Below the pieces are notes generated by a model, which was not told the DNA's origin, did not search any database, and was given only the letters and a program-made list of their open reading frames with translations. Shown here piece after piece: positions 1 through 12,900 of a stretch of 64,000 nucleotides of DNA. The position numbers were made by a program, and so were the translations under genes. Numbering within the stretch: position 1 is the first letter of the stretch; each line of letters begins with the position of its first letter. Source of the DNA: Hirsutella rhossiliensis (lineage: Eukaryota > Ascomycota > Sordariomycetes > Hypocreales > Ophiocordycipitaceae); the NCBI RefSeq assembly GCF_020360975.1, contig NW_025408674.1, positions 1,922,001-1,986,000 on the forward strand, in the 5' to 3' direction.

Positions 1-3000
1 ACGTATTCCTTATATTCTTTTAGGGTGTCCGAGAAGATTAGGATATTATCTAGGTATACTACTATAAAGATATCTAAGTATTCGCGTAGGATATTATTAA
101 TTATCCGTTAGAAGGTAGCTAGTATATTTATAAGTCTAAATAGTATTACTAGATATTTAAATAGTCCGAATTTCGTTTTAAAGGCTATTATCTATTCGTA
201 TCCCTTTTTTATATATATTAAGTTATAGGCGCCTTTAAGATCGAGGGCTATAAACTATTTTTTGCCGTATAGTCGATCTCGTAGTTCCGATATAAGTAGT
301 AATAGTATTCGGTCCTTTATTATAATATCGTTTAAGCGTCTATAGTTAATAACTAGTCGTAGCTTACCGTTTTTTTTTAGAATAAATATAACTAGGTAGC
401 TTACTTTAGATATTAACGTTCGTATATATCCTTTTCGTAGATTCTCGTTAAGGTAGTCGCGTAGCGTTTATAGTTGCTTTTCGTTTAAGTTATAGATCTT
501 ATAAAACGTCGGCGTTATTCTATCCTTAAGATAAATTTCGTGGTCCTATTAGCTATATTTAAGTAACCTTATCTTAAGTTCTTCCTTAAAGAGTTTATTA
601 TATTTCTAGTATTCCTAGGGGATATTCTTTATTCTATCTTATAGGCTTTATTCTTTCTTTTAAGAGCTAGTTTCTCTTAACTCGAGCTCTTTATTAATTT
701 ATTTAAGGTCTTTCCTTAGAGTAGCAATAACTCTTTAGATCTTTATACTATATCCTTTATTCTATTTATATCGGATGCTAGGTTATATAGCCGTGTTAGT
801 TAGTACGTAGGTCTTATTAGTCGATTTTATTATATCCGCTAGTTCGGTTACTATTTTCGTTTATATCGCTAAAGCCCGTAATAATTTACTTAAACGGTTA
901 TCCCTTTTATCCTATTTAGTAGCTAAATTATCGTAAAATTTTACTTTCTCCTAAATCTGCTAGTCCTAGAAACTTACGTCTTCGTCCTAACGTAGCTAGC
1001 TAGTTTTCTAGTTAATTAGTAGGTTGCTCTCCTATAGCTATAGAAGCCCTAATATAAGGTTATAGTCTCTAATATCTATAATATTAAAGTTAACTCGTTC
1101 GTCGTAGCCCTAGATATTAATATTAAGGTAATTAATCTCTATATTAATAATTCCGTTATTATAGTTAAAGGCCTCTCCTTCGATATTCGTAAGTTTATAT
1201 AGATCTTTCTTATATCTTTATATAAGTCGGTAACGATTAACGACTTTAGGTAAAACATAATTGCCTATCGCGCTATAGTCTAAAAGTATACGTACGTAAT
1301 ATCCCGTGATTTAGATATCTAATACTATTTAGTCGCTATAGCTTGCCGTTGCTATATATAGGGTCCTTAGATCTTATCGTATCGTGCTAGTCTATAGCCC
1401 TTTTATAGATAGCGTACCTTGTTTTTTACTTAGTCCTTATTTATTTTATTTAGGTATTCTTCTTCGATTTATTATTAATATCGTTTCTTTATGTTTTTAT
1501 CGCGTAGTATTATATCGGGGCTTAAGAGACTAATTTCTTATAGCTAATTAAAGATTTCTTATTTCTCGACGCTATATCGTTTATATTATACTACTTTATA
1601 GTTAATTACGTACTATGCTTCGTAATTCTATTCGTTTTCGTACTAAAGGTCGAGTTTTCGTTTAGCGTCTTTCTATTTTTTACGTAGTATTTTTATATCG
1701 ATTCTTCCTTAGTCGAATGCGGCTTATAGCCTTTATATATACTACTAATAATCTTTTAGTATACCGTTATATCGTTTATACTATACTTATGCTTTTTTAT
1801 ATTTATAAATTCTATAGTTTAGGTATACGTATTCGTTATAATTTTCTTTATCGTATTTAACTTATTACGTAAGTCTTTAGAAGATTAAGGGTTCGGATAT
1901 CTTAGAGTAAGTAGCATTATACTATTCCTCTATTTTAGCGTGTCTATAGATTTTATATATCTCTAAAAGATATCTCGTTAATAAACTATAATTATCGCGG
2001 TATTTAAGTAGCGTGCTATAATTAGGTTCTAATAATATAACTTAGTCGTTTAGGTAGCGTTAATCGATTTTCTAGTAGTCTAGTTCTATACTTAGGTAGG
2101 GTTTCGAAAGTACTTATCCTTCGAACCTAACTAGGAAGGCATCGTATCGTGCCTTTATCTAGAAGTATATTATATAATCTAGGTAAACGTATAATATCTA
2201 TAAAATATACTTATAGTACTTATAAGTAAGTAGTATTTATAGATCGTCTTTAAATTCTCCTTATAGTTACTATTCTCGTTATAGAGCTATAAAGGTATCG
2301 ACTACGGCGATAGCTATAGCGTAGTCTCCTCTATATAGTGCCGGTTAATATTAAATTAATATAGCTTATTAGTTTTCCGTAAGAATTTAAGGTATTTATT
2401 AGGTTCTAATTTTAAGTATTTCTTTAAATTCTTCGAAGTATAGAGCGTGTTCTCTAATCGTAGTATTTTCCCTTAGTAGCGAGGGTAGTAGTATAAGTTC
2501 GTTCTCGTCTTCTATTTCTCTAAGTATTTCTTATTCTTTAAAGCTTATATTATCGATACTTCGTTATTCCTCCTTAGGTTATTATCTAAGTTTCGTAAGT
2601 ATAAGGGCTATATCTATATCTTCTTTATTATATTGTTTATAGACTGCCCGTCGTTATTATCGATTTTTATTTTATATATCTTCCTAGAATCGTCTACCGT
2701 TCTTCCTAATCTAGTCTTAGGAGACTCCTTTAAGATAAGGGTGTTCTAGTTCTACGAATTTAACTTATCTCTATATTTTAGGATCCCTTCGTTATATTAT
2801 TATAAGGGTCTTCTTTAATAGCTTTAAGAACTATCCGGTACTATTTTTATAGCTTAAGTATACTATATATTTATCGTCGTAGTATATAGTCTAACTAAGG
2901 AGTTTATACTTTAGTTCCTATCTATTAGTAGCGTTTAAGTATTTCTTACCTTCTAGGGCTAGTGCCTAGTAGGTTTTCTTCTCCTTATAAGGTTATCTAT

Positions 3001-3800
3001 ATTCTTTAGAGTAATATCTAAGTTTCCTATAGTTAAAATACTTTCCTTTACTTTTCTATATTATATTTAGATCTATCCTACCTAGGTTAGTTATATAGGT
3101 ATAGGTAATAGGAGTTTCGCGCTTCTTCTTATAGTTAGCGCGTTAGCTAAAGTTATTTCCGTAGGAAGGGTTCTAGTTTCCTCTTCCTTATTTCTTTTCT
3201 TAGCGTCGCGTATGCTATCTATCGTCGATTTATACTACTATAGCAATATAGTCCGAGAGGTTATTAAGTCGATTTTCCTTATAGAGCTCGTCTTTAACTT
3301 CTTCTTTAAGCCTATCGTAAAATCGTAATATAAGGGGTTCGTTGTCTTAATTAAGCTTTAAGGTAACTTAACGGAACTTCGTAGTATAATCTAATACTAA
3401 GATCCTTTATTAGAGTTCTCGAAGTTTTTATTCGGCTTCTCGTTCCTCGTCGGTTATTCCGAATACCTTTATAATAGCTTCTTCGAATCCTTAGAAATTA
3501 GTAAAGACTTTATCTATTTCGTTATCTCGTCGCGCTAGTTAGTTATCGAGAAAGTCCCTTATAATAGGTCCAAGCTAAGCGAGTACCGTTCTAAATAAAT
3601 AATTTCCTACGTAGAGTACCTTTTCGACTAGGTCTAAGAGCTTAGTAGGGTAAAACCAGTAGTAGGCCTTAAGTTAGGTAAGAAAGTCTCGAAGCGTACT
3701 ATAAGTACCGTCGAATAGTCTTAGCTGTTTTAGTTTAATTACTTCTCCGAGGTCCCTAACTTATCCGTTGCCTCCTCTATTCCTAAGTAACTATACCTTA
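1..3800 (-). pseudogene. gag-pol relic of Gypsy-1 copy A (gag, protease, partial RT)
   Basis: Minus-strand translation gives a retrotransposon Gag domain at about 3800-3050 (key run LFDGTYSTLRDFLT, then YVGNYLF and DFLDN). A CCHC zinc knuckle follows at about 3020-3060 with its Cys and His turned to Tyr. A chromovirus aspartic-protease end (NLILGLLWL) lies at about 1010-1170. The RT active-site box is at 45-56, reading YLDN instead of YLDD. In-frame stops are TAA/TAG where Gln or Trp is expected, so they come from RIP rather than indels. In life the product would form virus-like particles and copy the element RNA. The rest of RT, RNase H and integrase lie outside the window. Confidence 0.85.
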
Positions 3801-3947
3801 TATCGAAGGGTAATAATCTCGCGTATTATATCGTAAGGCGATATAGTAGCTCTAGAGTTAGTTAATCTAGTTTGCTATATAGGTATATTAATAGTTACGA
3901 TATTGCTTAGAGTAACGCGGTATTATACTAAATAAGAGCTTTTAACG

Positions 3948-4416
3948 TATAATAACTAGTATTATTCCTAATAGATAAACCTATCGAGGGGTTTATATTA
4001 ATAGATATAATAGGGCGTAGTCTAAGCAATAATATATATATTATATTAGTAATAAGTCGGAGGTTATAGACCGTAGACTATAACTAGGTAATTAGAATTA
4101 GAGATAGAATCGTAATAAAGATCTATATTAAAAGCTATCGAGCTATCTATTAAAGGAGTGAAAGTAGGTAGCTATATATACCTATAGAGACTGTCCTTAG
4201 ATTACGGTCCTAGCCGTAATCCCCTTCGTAGCTTACTATAGCTTACTCGTAAGCTATGCTCCTAAGTAGTAATCTATCTATATAAGGCTTACTTAGCTTA
4301 CGTATGCTCTAGGTAAGCTAAGCCTAAGTGACTTCTCGTCCTAACTATTATTCCGAGCCGCCTTATTACGTGAACGTGGCCGGCTCTCCTATAGCCCGCT
4401 AACCGTAGTCGTAATA
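3948..4416 (-). repeat. 5' LTR of Gypsy-1 copy A (469 bp, U3 type I)
   Basis: The boundaries come from alignment with the other Gypsy-1 LTRs. On the minus strand it starts TATTACGACTACGG and ends in a RIPed form of GGTCGTTACA, so the family LTR has about 10-bp terminal inverted repeats (TGTTACGACC / GGTCGTTACA before RIP). Its outer half (U3) matches the LTRs of copy B, not those of copy C. Confidence 0.88.
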
Positions 4417-4809
4417 CCTACTAAATAACTAAGCTAATATTATATTTAAAGGAAAATAATAAGATAACCTTTATATCTTTTATTTAGAAATTCCTTTCTT
4501 AAAGAAAAAGACATTCCTATATAATATTAATAATATAAGGAATAATATAAAGGACCTTAACTTTTATTTATAGTATTTAAGGCTAGGATATATAAGTCCT
4601 AAAGCCTTACTAAAAACCTTTAAAAGATATAATAGAGATATAACTATCCTTAAGAAGGTTATTATAAAAATAAAAGAATATAAGGCTTATATTAAAGTAA
4701 AAGCAACTAATAAGACGAATAAATCCCTATTTAATAAGGTATATAATTACCTTAATAGGGTTACTATTAATATTTAGGGCCTTATAAGGACCCTTACTTA
4801 TAATAAATA
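4417..4809 (+). mobile_element. Copia-1, segment between copies A and B (integrase N-terminal region)
   Basis: The plus strand encodes a Ty1/copia integrase N-terminus: the HLRLGHISPKAL-type zinc-binding motif (His as Tyr) near 4563-4620, followed by the linker into the catalytic core. The frame continues without a shift into 35803 once copy B and one copy of its 5-bp duplication (AAATA) are removed. The part upstream of 4417 lies on the far side of copy A, outside the window. Confidence 0.8.
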
Positions 4810-5302
4810 TATTACGACTATAGTTAGCGGGCTATAAGAAAGCTAGCTACCCTTATATAATAAGGCGGCTTAGAATAATAGTTAGGATAAGAAGTTACTT
4901 AAGCTTAGCTTACTTAGAGCGTACGTAAGCTAAGTAAGCCTTATATAAATAGATTACCTTTTAAAAGCATAGCTTATAAGTAAGCTATAGTAAGCTATAA
5001 AAGGGATTATAGCTAGGACCGTAATCTAAGGATAGTTTCTATAGGTATATATAGCTACCTACTTTTACTCTTTTAAATAAATAGCTCTCTAGCTTTTAAT
5101 ATATATTATAATTATTACGATCTTTATTACGATCTTATCTTTAATCCTAATTACTAAATCACCTAGTTATAGTCTATAGTTTATAACCTCCGACTTATTA
5201 CTAACGTAATATACGTATTATTACTTAGACTACGCCCTATTATATCTATTAATATAAACCCCTTAATAGGTTTATCCCTTAGGAATAATACTAGCTATTA
5301 TA
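4810..5302 (+). repeat. 5' LTR of Gypsy-1 copy B (493 bp, U3 type I)
   Basis: It begins TATTACGACTATAG and ends CTAGCTATTATA, the RIPed termini of the family LTR. The body matches the copy A LTR read in the opposite direction. The sequence just after it (TTAAAAGCTCTTATTTAG) also follows the 5' LTR of copies A, C and D, so it is the conserved leader where the primer-binding site should be. Confidence 0.88.
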
Positions 5303-5389
5303 TATTAAAAGCTCTTATTTAGTATAATACTACGTTACTCTAAGTAATATTATAACTATTAATATACCTATATAGTAAGCTAGATTAAC

Positions 5390-8267
5390 TAACTTTAGAG
5401 CTACTATATTGCCTTAGGATATAATACGCGAGATTATTACCTTTTAATATAAGGTATAGTTACTTAGGAATAAAGGAGGTAATAGATAAGTTAAGGACCT
5501 TAGAGAAGTAGTTTAACTAAAATAGCTAGGATTATTCGACGGTACTTATAGCACGCTTTAAGACTTTCTTACTTAACTTAAGGCCTATTACCGGTTTTAC
5601 CTTACTAAACTCTTAGACTTAGTCGAAAAGGTACTCTATATAGGAAATTATTTATCTAGAATAGTACTTACTTAGTTTAAACCTATTATAAGGGACTTTC
5701 TCGATAAGTAACTAGCGCGATAAGATAACGAGATAGATAAAGTCTTTACTAGTTTCTAAGGATTTAAAGCAGCTATTATAAAGGTATTTAGAATAACTAA
5801 TAAGGAATAAAAAGCTAAATAGAAACTTCGAGAACTTTAATATAGGATCTTAGTATTAAATTATACTACGAAGTTCTATTACGTTATATTAAAGCTTAAT
5901 TAAAACAACGAACCTTTTATATTATAATTCTATAATAAGCTTAAAGAAGAAGTTAAAGATAAGCTTTATAAGGAAAGTCGACTTAATAACCTCTTAGACT
6001 ATATTACTATAGTAGTATAAATTAATAATAGATAGTATACGTAACGATAAGAAAAGAAATAAGAAAGAGGAAACTAAAACCCTTCTTATAAAAATAACTT
6101 TAACTAATATACTAACTATAAAAAGAAGCACGAAACTCCTATTACTTATACTTATATAACTAACTTAAGTAAGATAGATCTAAATATAATATAGAAAAGT
6201 AAAGGAAAGTATTTTAATTATAGGAAACTTAGATACTACTTAAAAGAATATAAATAGCCTTATAAGGAGAAGAAAACCTACTAGGTATTAGCCTTAAAAG
6301 GTAAGAAATACCTAAACGCTACTAATAAATAGGAACTAAAGTATAAACTCCTTAATTAAACTATATACTATAATAACGAATATATAGTATACTTAAGCGA
6401 TAAGAATAGTATTAAATAGTTCTTAAAGCTACTAAGGAAAACCCTTATAATAATATAATAAAGGGATCTTAAAATATAAAAATAAGTTAAATTTATAGAA
6501 CTAGAATACCTTTATTTTAAAGGAGTTTCTTAAGACTAAATTAAAAAGAATAGTAAACGATTCTAAAAAGATATATAAAATAAGAGTTAATAATAATAAT
6601 AAGTAGTTTATAAATAATATAATAAAGAAGATATAGATATAGCCCTTATACTTATAAAACTTAGATATTAACCTAAGGAGGAATAATAAAGTATTAATAA
6701 TATAAGCTTTAAAGAATAAGAAATACTTAAAGAAATAAAAGATAAGAACGAACTTATACTACTACCCTTACTATTAAGGGAAAATACTATAGTTAAAGAA
6801 TACGCTCTATACTTTAAAGAATTTAAAGAAATACTTAAAATTAGAACCTAATAAATACCTTAAATTCTTATAGAATACTAATAAGCTATATTAATTTAGT
6901 ATTAACTAGTACTATATAAAGGAAACTACGCTATAGCTATTACTATAGTTAATACCTTTATAGCTCTATAATAAAAATAGTAACTATAAAGAGAATTTAA
7001 AGATAATCTATAAATACTACTTACTTATAAGTACTATAAGTATATTTTATAGATATTATATATTTACTTAGATTATATAATATACTTTTAGATAAAGATA
7101 TAATATAATACCTTCTTAGTTAGGTTTAAAGGATAAGTACTTTTAAAACCTTACCTAAGTATAAAACTAAACTACTAGAAAATTAATTAACGCTACTTAA
7201 ATGACTAAGTTATATTATTAAAACCTAATTATAGTATACTACTTAAATACTATAATAATTATAGTTTATTAACGAGATATCTTTTAAAGATATATAAAAT
7301 CTATAAATACGCTAAAATAAAGGAATAATATAACGCTACTTACTTTAAGGTATCTAAACCCTTAATCTTTTAAAGACTTATATAATAAGTTAAATATAAT
7401 AAAGAAGATTATAATAAATATATATACCTAAACTATAAAGTTTATAAATATAAAAAAGTATAAGTATAGTATAAACGATATAATAGTATACTAAAAGATT
7501 ATTAGTAATATATATAAAAGCTATAAGCTATATTTAACTAAGGAAGAATTAATAAGGAAATACTAAATAAAAAATAAAAAGATATTAAACGAAAACTTAA
7601 CCTTTAGTATAAGAATAAATAAAATTATAAAGTATAGTATATAATTAACTATAAAGTAGTATAATATAAATAATATAGCGTTAAGAGATAAGAAATTTTT
7701 TAATTAGCTATAAGAAATTAGTCTCTTAAGCCCTAATATAATACTACGCAATAAAAATATAAAGAAACGATATTAATAATAAATTAAAGAAGAATACTTA
7801 AATAAAATAAATAAAGACTAAGTAAAAAATAAGGTATACTATCTATAAAAGGGCTATAGACTAGCACGATATAATAAGATCTAAGGACCTTATATATAGT
7901 AGTAGTAAGCTATAGTAACTAAATAGTATTAGATATTTAAATCGCGGGATATAATATATATATACTTTTAAACTATAGCGCGATAGGTAATTACGTTTTA
8001 CTTAAAGTTATTAATTATTACTAACTTATATAAAGATATAAGAAAGATTTATATAAACTTATAAATATTAAAGGAAAGGCCTTTAACTATAATAATAGAA
8101 TTATTAATATAGAGATTAATTACCTTAATATTAATATCTAGGGTTATAATAAATAAGTTAACTTTAATATTATAGATATTAAAGAATATAACCTTATATT
8201 AAGACTTTTATAGTTATAGGAGAGCAACCTATTAATTAACTAGAAAACTAGCTAGCTATATTAAAAC
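5390..8267 (+). pseudogene. gag and protease relic of Gypsy-1 copy B
   Basis: Plus-strand frames repeat the copy A Gag: an LFDGTYSTL-type start near 5535, the capsid region to about 6020, a degraded zinc knuckle at about 6200-6250 (GKYFNYRKL, with Cys as Tyr) and the aspartic-protease region close to 8090-8250. Stops are TAA/TAG throughout. The frame is cut at 8272 by the insertion of Gypsy-2 and resumes at 15229 with RT. Confidence 0.82.
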
Positions 8268-8272
8268 GAAAA

Positions 8273-8458
8273 TATTATAGAGTAGGTAAAGGCATATATA
8301 TAGGTACCGTTTATAAGATAATATTAATAAGCTATATAGAGCTCTTCTATACGCGGCTAGCCCGCCCTTATACTTACGGGATCTAGCCCTCTATACGTAA
8401 CTATACGGCTTAGGCCGCGGCCTAAGCCTATTACCTATAATAGTTAAAGACTCTTATA
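8273..8458 (-). repeat. 3' LTR of Gypsy-2 (186 bp)
   Basis: It reads TATTATAGAGTAGGTAAAGG at the left and CTCTTATA at the right on the plus strand (TG...CA ends before RIP). It aligns without gaps to the LTR at 15038-15223. The same first 24 bases begin the LTRs of the small element at 57326. Confidence 0.92.
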
Positions 8459-8761
8459 TAATGCCCTCCCTTAAGCGCGGCGTAGCGCTGCCCTATTAAC
8501 GGCTCCCGTATAATTAGGCCCGTGCTACGGGCTCTTCCCTACCCTTTCCCGTTAATAAGGCCGGCCCTACTAGCCCTATTATCCCCGCGCCCGTTAGCTT
8601 AAGCAGCCGGGACCCGGCTCTATACTTATCGGCCGGCTAGCTATTTAAATAGGGGCGTAACCTATTATATACGCCTCTAGGTAGCCGGCAGCTAGTCTAG
8701 ACCTACGTAAGCCTTAGGTTGCCCGTCCCCTTTACCTTAAGCAGTATCCTCTACTAAGGGG

Positions 8762-8770
8762 TATATAAAG
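8762..8770 (+). promoter_or_regulatory. TATA box for the antisense frame of Gypsy-2
   Basis: TATATAAAG on the plus strand lies 166 bp upstream of the probable start of the antisense frame at 8928. The truncated copy has TATATAAG at the same distance (39280 to 39446). C/T-rich sequence follows it (about 8780-8815), as in many fungal promoters. There is no transcript evidence. Confidence 0.5.
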
Positions 8771-8927
8771 CGGTATCCCCCCCTTCCCCCTTCCCTTCCT
8801 TCTCTCCTTTCTTTAACCGTAGTAGTAGTATTAATAGGTAAGTTCCGCTCTACCTAGGGCATTAGTCCGTTCTTAGCTATATAGGCCGCTCTATTAACGT
8901 ATACTTATAGTAGTAGCGGTAGTAGTA

Positions 8928-9901
8928 ATAATAGCCCTAATAATAATAATAACTTTAACTAGTAAGTTCCGCGCCTTATAGAGCGGGAGGCTGTATTCCG
9001 TCGTACTAACTTCCGCGATAGATATATCCGCCTCTCCCTCTCCTACCTCCTCCTTCTCGGAGCGTGCGGAGTCGTTCGTCGACGCCGTGCTAGCCGCGGC
9101 CGACGACGACTCCGCCGCTACCGCCGCTCCTACCCGCGCCGCCGCCTCTGCTACGCTATTCGCTCTTACGTTGCCCCTTAGGGTAACGACGCCGTCCCCG
9201 CCGCTACCCGTAACGCCCGGCCCCTCGGCCCCCGCCTCTATCTCCGCTACCCCTATAAGTCTATAGTTAGGTAAGCGTAATAAATATTATCCGCTAACCT
9301 CCTATAGTATAAGCGCTAAGTATAGGCCGGCGCCGCCCGCTTAGCCCCCTATATACGTTATACGTCGTAGGAGCTCGACTGCTCCGACTAGGCCGGGCGC
9401 CGCCGCGGCGGTAGCTGCTACTAGTACGCGCGAGCCGGCCACGCCTATAAGGCGGCGCCTCCCGTCTTACTCGCTACGGCGTCGGCTTAAAAGGCCGGCT
9501 TATATAGGTAAGCGCGGGGGGCTGCTAAGAAGCGCCCCGCCGCCGCCGCCGCCGCCTACCGTAACCTCCGCGCCCTCGAGCGATAGGGCCTTATACTTAA
9601 GTAAGTCCTACTCCTCCGCTCCCTTATTTCCGCCTTTAATATACCCGGCGCTAAGGATACTACCTCCGTCGCCCTATCGGCGGTCCCCTTAGCCGTGCCC
9701 GCCTCCGCTACCGCCGCTGCCCCTACCGCCGCCGCTAGCTACCGCCCCTTTACCCTTAGAGCCGCCGCCGCCGCCGACTAGCTTATAGGCTTAGAGGGCC
9801 GCCTTAGCGCCTTAGAGACCGCTGCCGCCGCTAATAAGAAGGAGAAGGCTAATAAGGACGACGATAATAAAGATAATAATAATAATAACGATAAGGAATA
9901 A
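8928..9901 (+). pseudogene. antisense accessory frame of Gypsy-2 (about 325 codons, unknown function)
   Basis: It lies between the end of pol and the 3' LTR, on the strand opposite to pol. It probably began at a RIPed ATG-ATG-GCC (now ATAATAGCC) and ends TAA at 9899-9901. It encodes a Ser/Ala/Pro-rich N-terminal part, an Arg-rich middle (YSLRRRLKRPAY, about 9460-9500), a short heptad-like stretch (LIGLEGRLSALETAAAANKK) and an acidic-basic Asn/Asp/Lys tail ending NDKE. The few in-frame stops are TAG at Gln positions. The truncated second copy (39446-40432) keeps the same layout in one frame of 329 codons; this copy has a 1-bp deletion near 9640 that changes frame. No homology is recognised. 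A sense-strand Gly-rich reading is the alternative, but the matching tail and stop in both copies favour this strand. Confidence 0.55.
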
Positions 9902-9959
9902 GCCTAGGTAGTTTAAGGGCTTTGCCTTATAATAAATACTATTTTTATCTCTACTTATA

Positions 9960-12900
9960 CTATTACGCTTATATTGCCTATATTACTATAACTACCCCCT
10001 CTACTATACTTACTTTATAGTCCTAGCCTAAGCTACTATTAATAGTCTGCTAGTTTATTATTCTTATTTATTATTCTAAATAAAGCTTTAAACTTATTAA
10101 GGGCTATAGTTCTTATAAACTTATATATAGGTTCCTATATAGGGTCGAGATACCCGCGCTACTTAACGAGGACCTCCCGGCGTTTCCCCTTACCGACCTT
10201 TTTCTAGCGCGCGGCCTATATCTCTTTAACCTTAAACTTATCCTCTCCTTTTACCTTAATTATAGGCGGTTAAGCGTCCGCTACTTCTTATCTAGGCAGC
10301 GGGTTAAAGGAGGCTCTATAAAGAAGGTCTATATTAATCTTATTATAGACCCTTATTAAGAGACTATTAAGCTCTATAACCTATAAGCTAATAACCCTCT
10401 ATACTATAAACTTCGCGTATAGCTAGTTAAGCTTCTTCTTTAGCTATACTAACCTATAGTTATAGAGGTCTAGCTATACCTTATCTCTTACCGTAAACCT
10501 ATTTACTAGGGCCCTAGTCTTATTAGCATGCCGCTCTTAATCTTACGCTACGGCGGCTATCGCGGATTAGCAATAATCTATAGTCTCTTATAGCTTTCGT
10601 ATAAACGTAGAGGCGCGGCCCTCTAGTAATAAATTACTATACTACTCCGCTACTATATCTATAGTAAAGGGAACTAGTAAGGGTAGTTCGAAGCTATACG
10701 TTATAAAGAAAGGGGCTATCTTAATAAAGGTATATAGTCTACTATTTAACGTAAGTTAGGCCGCGGGGAGCTAACGGTCTTAGTCTACTTAGTTATAGGC
10801 TATAACGGCCTATAAGTAAGCCTACGCCTCTTAGTTAACCCTCTTAGGCCCTCCGTCGGTCTATAAGTAATATACTATACTAAGTAGCTATATAATCTAA
10901 AGTAGCTAGTATAGGTACTACTAAAAGCGGCTAGTTTAATTTAATCCCTTATCGCTTATAATAGAGGCTAGCTAGCTATATAAGCGGGCCTAGTATTATA
11001 GGAAGCGCTCTATATAGGACTCTATATCTATAGATAGTATTAGCTCTAATACTATAGACTTACTAAGTTAGTCCTTAATTACCTATATATAGTAGTTGCC
11101 GCCCTTTATAAGTAGGAGGTCCGTTATAAAGTCTATCTATATATATATATAGAACTAGTTAGGTACCGGAAGCTATTTAAGTAGCCCTTTAAGCTATGCC
11201 CTTTAAATCTTAGTACGGCTATAGATATCGTAGTTATAGAGGAAGCGGCGAACGTAGTACTATAAGAGGGGCTAGTAGAAATCCCTTATAAGGCCTACTA
11301 CTATACCCTACCTACTTAGGTGGCTTATAATACTAGAGTTATAGATAAGCTAGACTAGCTTCCCTTAGAGCTCGTTCTATTTATCTAGCTTCGGCGGTCT
11401 ATCCTTCTCCCTAGCTTTTATAGTATACGGCGCGCCTGGCACCTATAGTCTCCCCCGCTAACGTAGGTGCCCCCGTAGGTCGATATAATAGTCGGCTACT
11501 TATACCTTTAGCTTTAGCTTTAGATCGAGGCGTCGAGCGCTAGACTTAACGGCGCGGCGTACGCTCTCGTAGGTGCGGTCTAGAGACGATATCCTATCCT
11601 ATAAGCGCTAAAGGACCTTATCTTAGAATACCCGCGCCGTACGCGCCCCTAGGCCGGTCTATCCCTCCTCGCCGGGCCGAGGCAAAGGTATAGGGGAAGG
11701 CTTATCTATTAGCGCCGCGCCTTCCCTTACTAGGGAAGCTCCTATATAAGTCTATAACGCTTCTTATAGGATAAGCTATAGATCTTAGGCCTCGATGTCC
11801 GCTCCTATCGGCCGGTCCTAATCCCTCTAGGAAAGTATATCTAGGACTATAGAGTCCCGCCCTAGCTAGTACTTAATCGAGAAGTTAAAGCATAAGAGAT
11901 ACTCCGCTTAGCGGGCTTATTGCTCTAAGAGGTACTAGCGAGTTATAAAATACTTAAGGTTCCTATAGTCTATAAGAACCTTAAAGCTCTTATAGCTCTA
12001 GAGCTCCGCTTACTATTACTCGAGGTAGCTAATAATCGCTAGTATCTCCTTATTATAAATAGCGTAATTCCGCTCTACTAGGGTTAGCTTATAAGAGTAG
12101 AACGCTACCGGTTACTTCCGCCCGTCTACCTCTTAAGAGAGCGTTCCTCTAAGTGCCTAGCTACTATAGTCCGCTTTAACTAACGTAGACCGGTTAAAGT
12201 CCTACTAAAGTAGTACTAGGGCTTAAGAGAATAGGTCCTTAAGCGTATAGAACGCTCCTTCCTATATAGGCCCTTAGCGAAAGGCGGTCCGCTTCCTAGT
12301 AATCTTATTTAGGGGTATTATAATATAAGAGAAGCCCTTAATAAATATCCTATAATAGTTCGCGAACCTAAGGAAGCTCTATACGCTTATCTATATAGTT
12401 AGGGCAGCCTAGTCCTAAATCGCCTAGATCTTTATAGGATCCGCCTATATACTTATACTAGCGTAGATAATAAAGCCTAGGTACTTAACCCTCTTAACCT
12501 TAAATTCGTACTTATCTAGGTCGAGGTAGAGCCTATAAAGTTAGAGGCGCTCTAAGACCCTCTATACTTTCTATATATAGTCCTTATAGGAGCCGCTTAT
12601 ATAGATAAGGATATTATCTATATATATAGAGGCGAACTTATCGAGGAAGTCTTAAAGTACGTTATTAATATAACGCTAGAAGGTAGTAGGCGCTCCTAAA
12701 AGGCTAAAGGGCGTTATAAGCTACTTAAATAAGCCGTAGTATATATAGAACGCTATCTTTTACTCGTTACCTTCTAAGATCTATACTTTATAAAACGCCT
12801 ATTTTATATCTAGCTTCGTAAACTACTTTACCTTTAAAAGGTTATAGAGTATATCTAAGATTAAGGGTAAGGGGTAGCGGTCTAGCCTTATAATTACGTT

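Larger units (their letters stand above)
1..4416 (-). mobile_element. Gypsy-1 copy A, Ty3/gypsy chromovirus, 5' part (runs off the left edge)
   Basis: This is the 5' portion of a minus-strand LTR retrotransposon. Read on the minus strand it runs 5' LTR (3948-4416), gag, protease and reverse transcriptase, and leaves the window inside RT. It matches the equivalent part of copy C (31227-35622) almost base for base apart from C/T and G/A differences, which is how RIP diverges copies. The flank beyond the LTR (from 4417) is Copia-1 sequence, so copy A was inserted into that older element. A 5-bp target duplication would be CCTAC (4417-4421), but the partner lies outside the window. It is heavily RIPed and cannot be active. 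Confidence 0.9.

Noticed and set aside
9100..9800. Sense-strand Gly-rich protein at the 3' end of Gypsy-2
   Set aside because: A Gly-rich reading exists on the minus strand, but it has no conserved end; the plus strand has a TATA box, a matched start, charged tail and stop in both copies. Not fully excluded.
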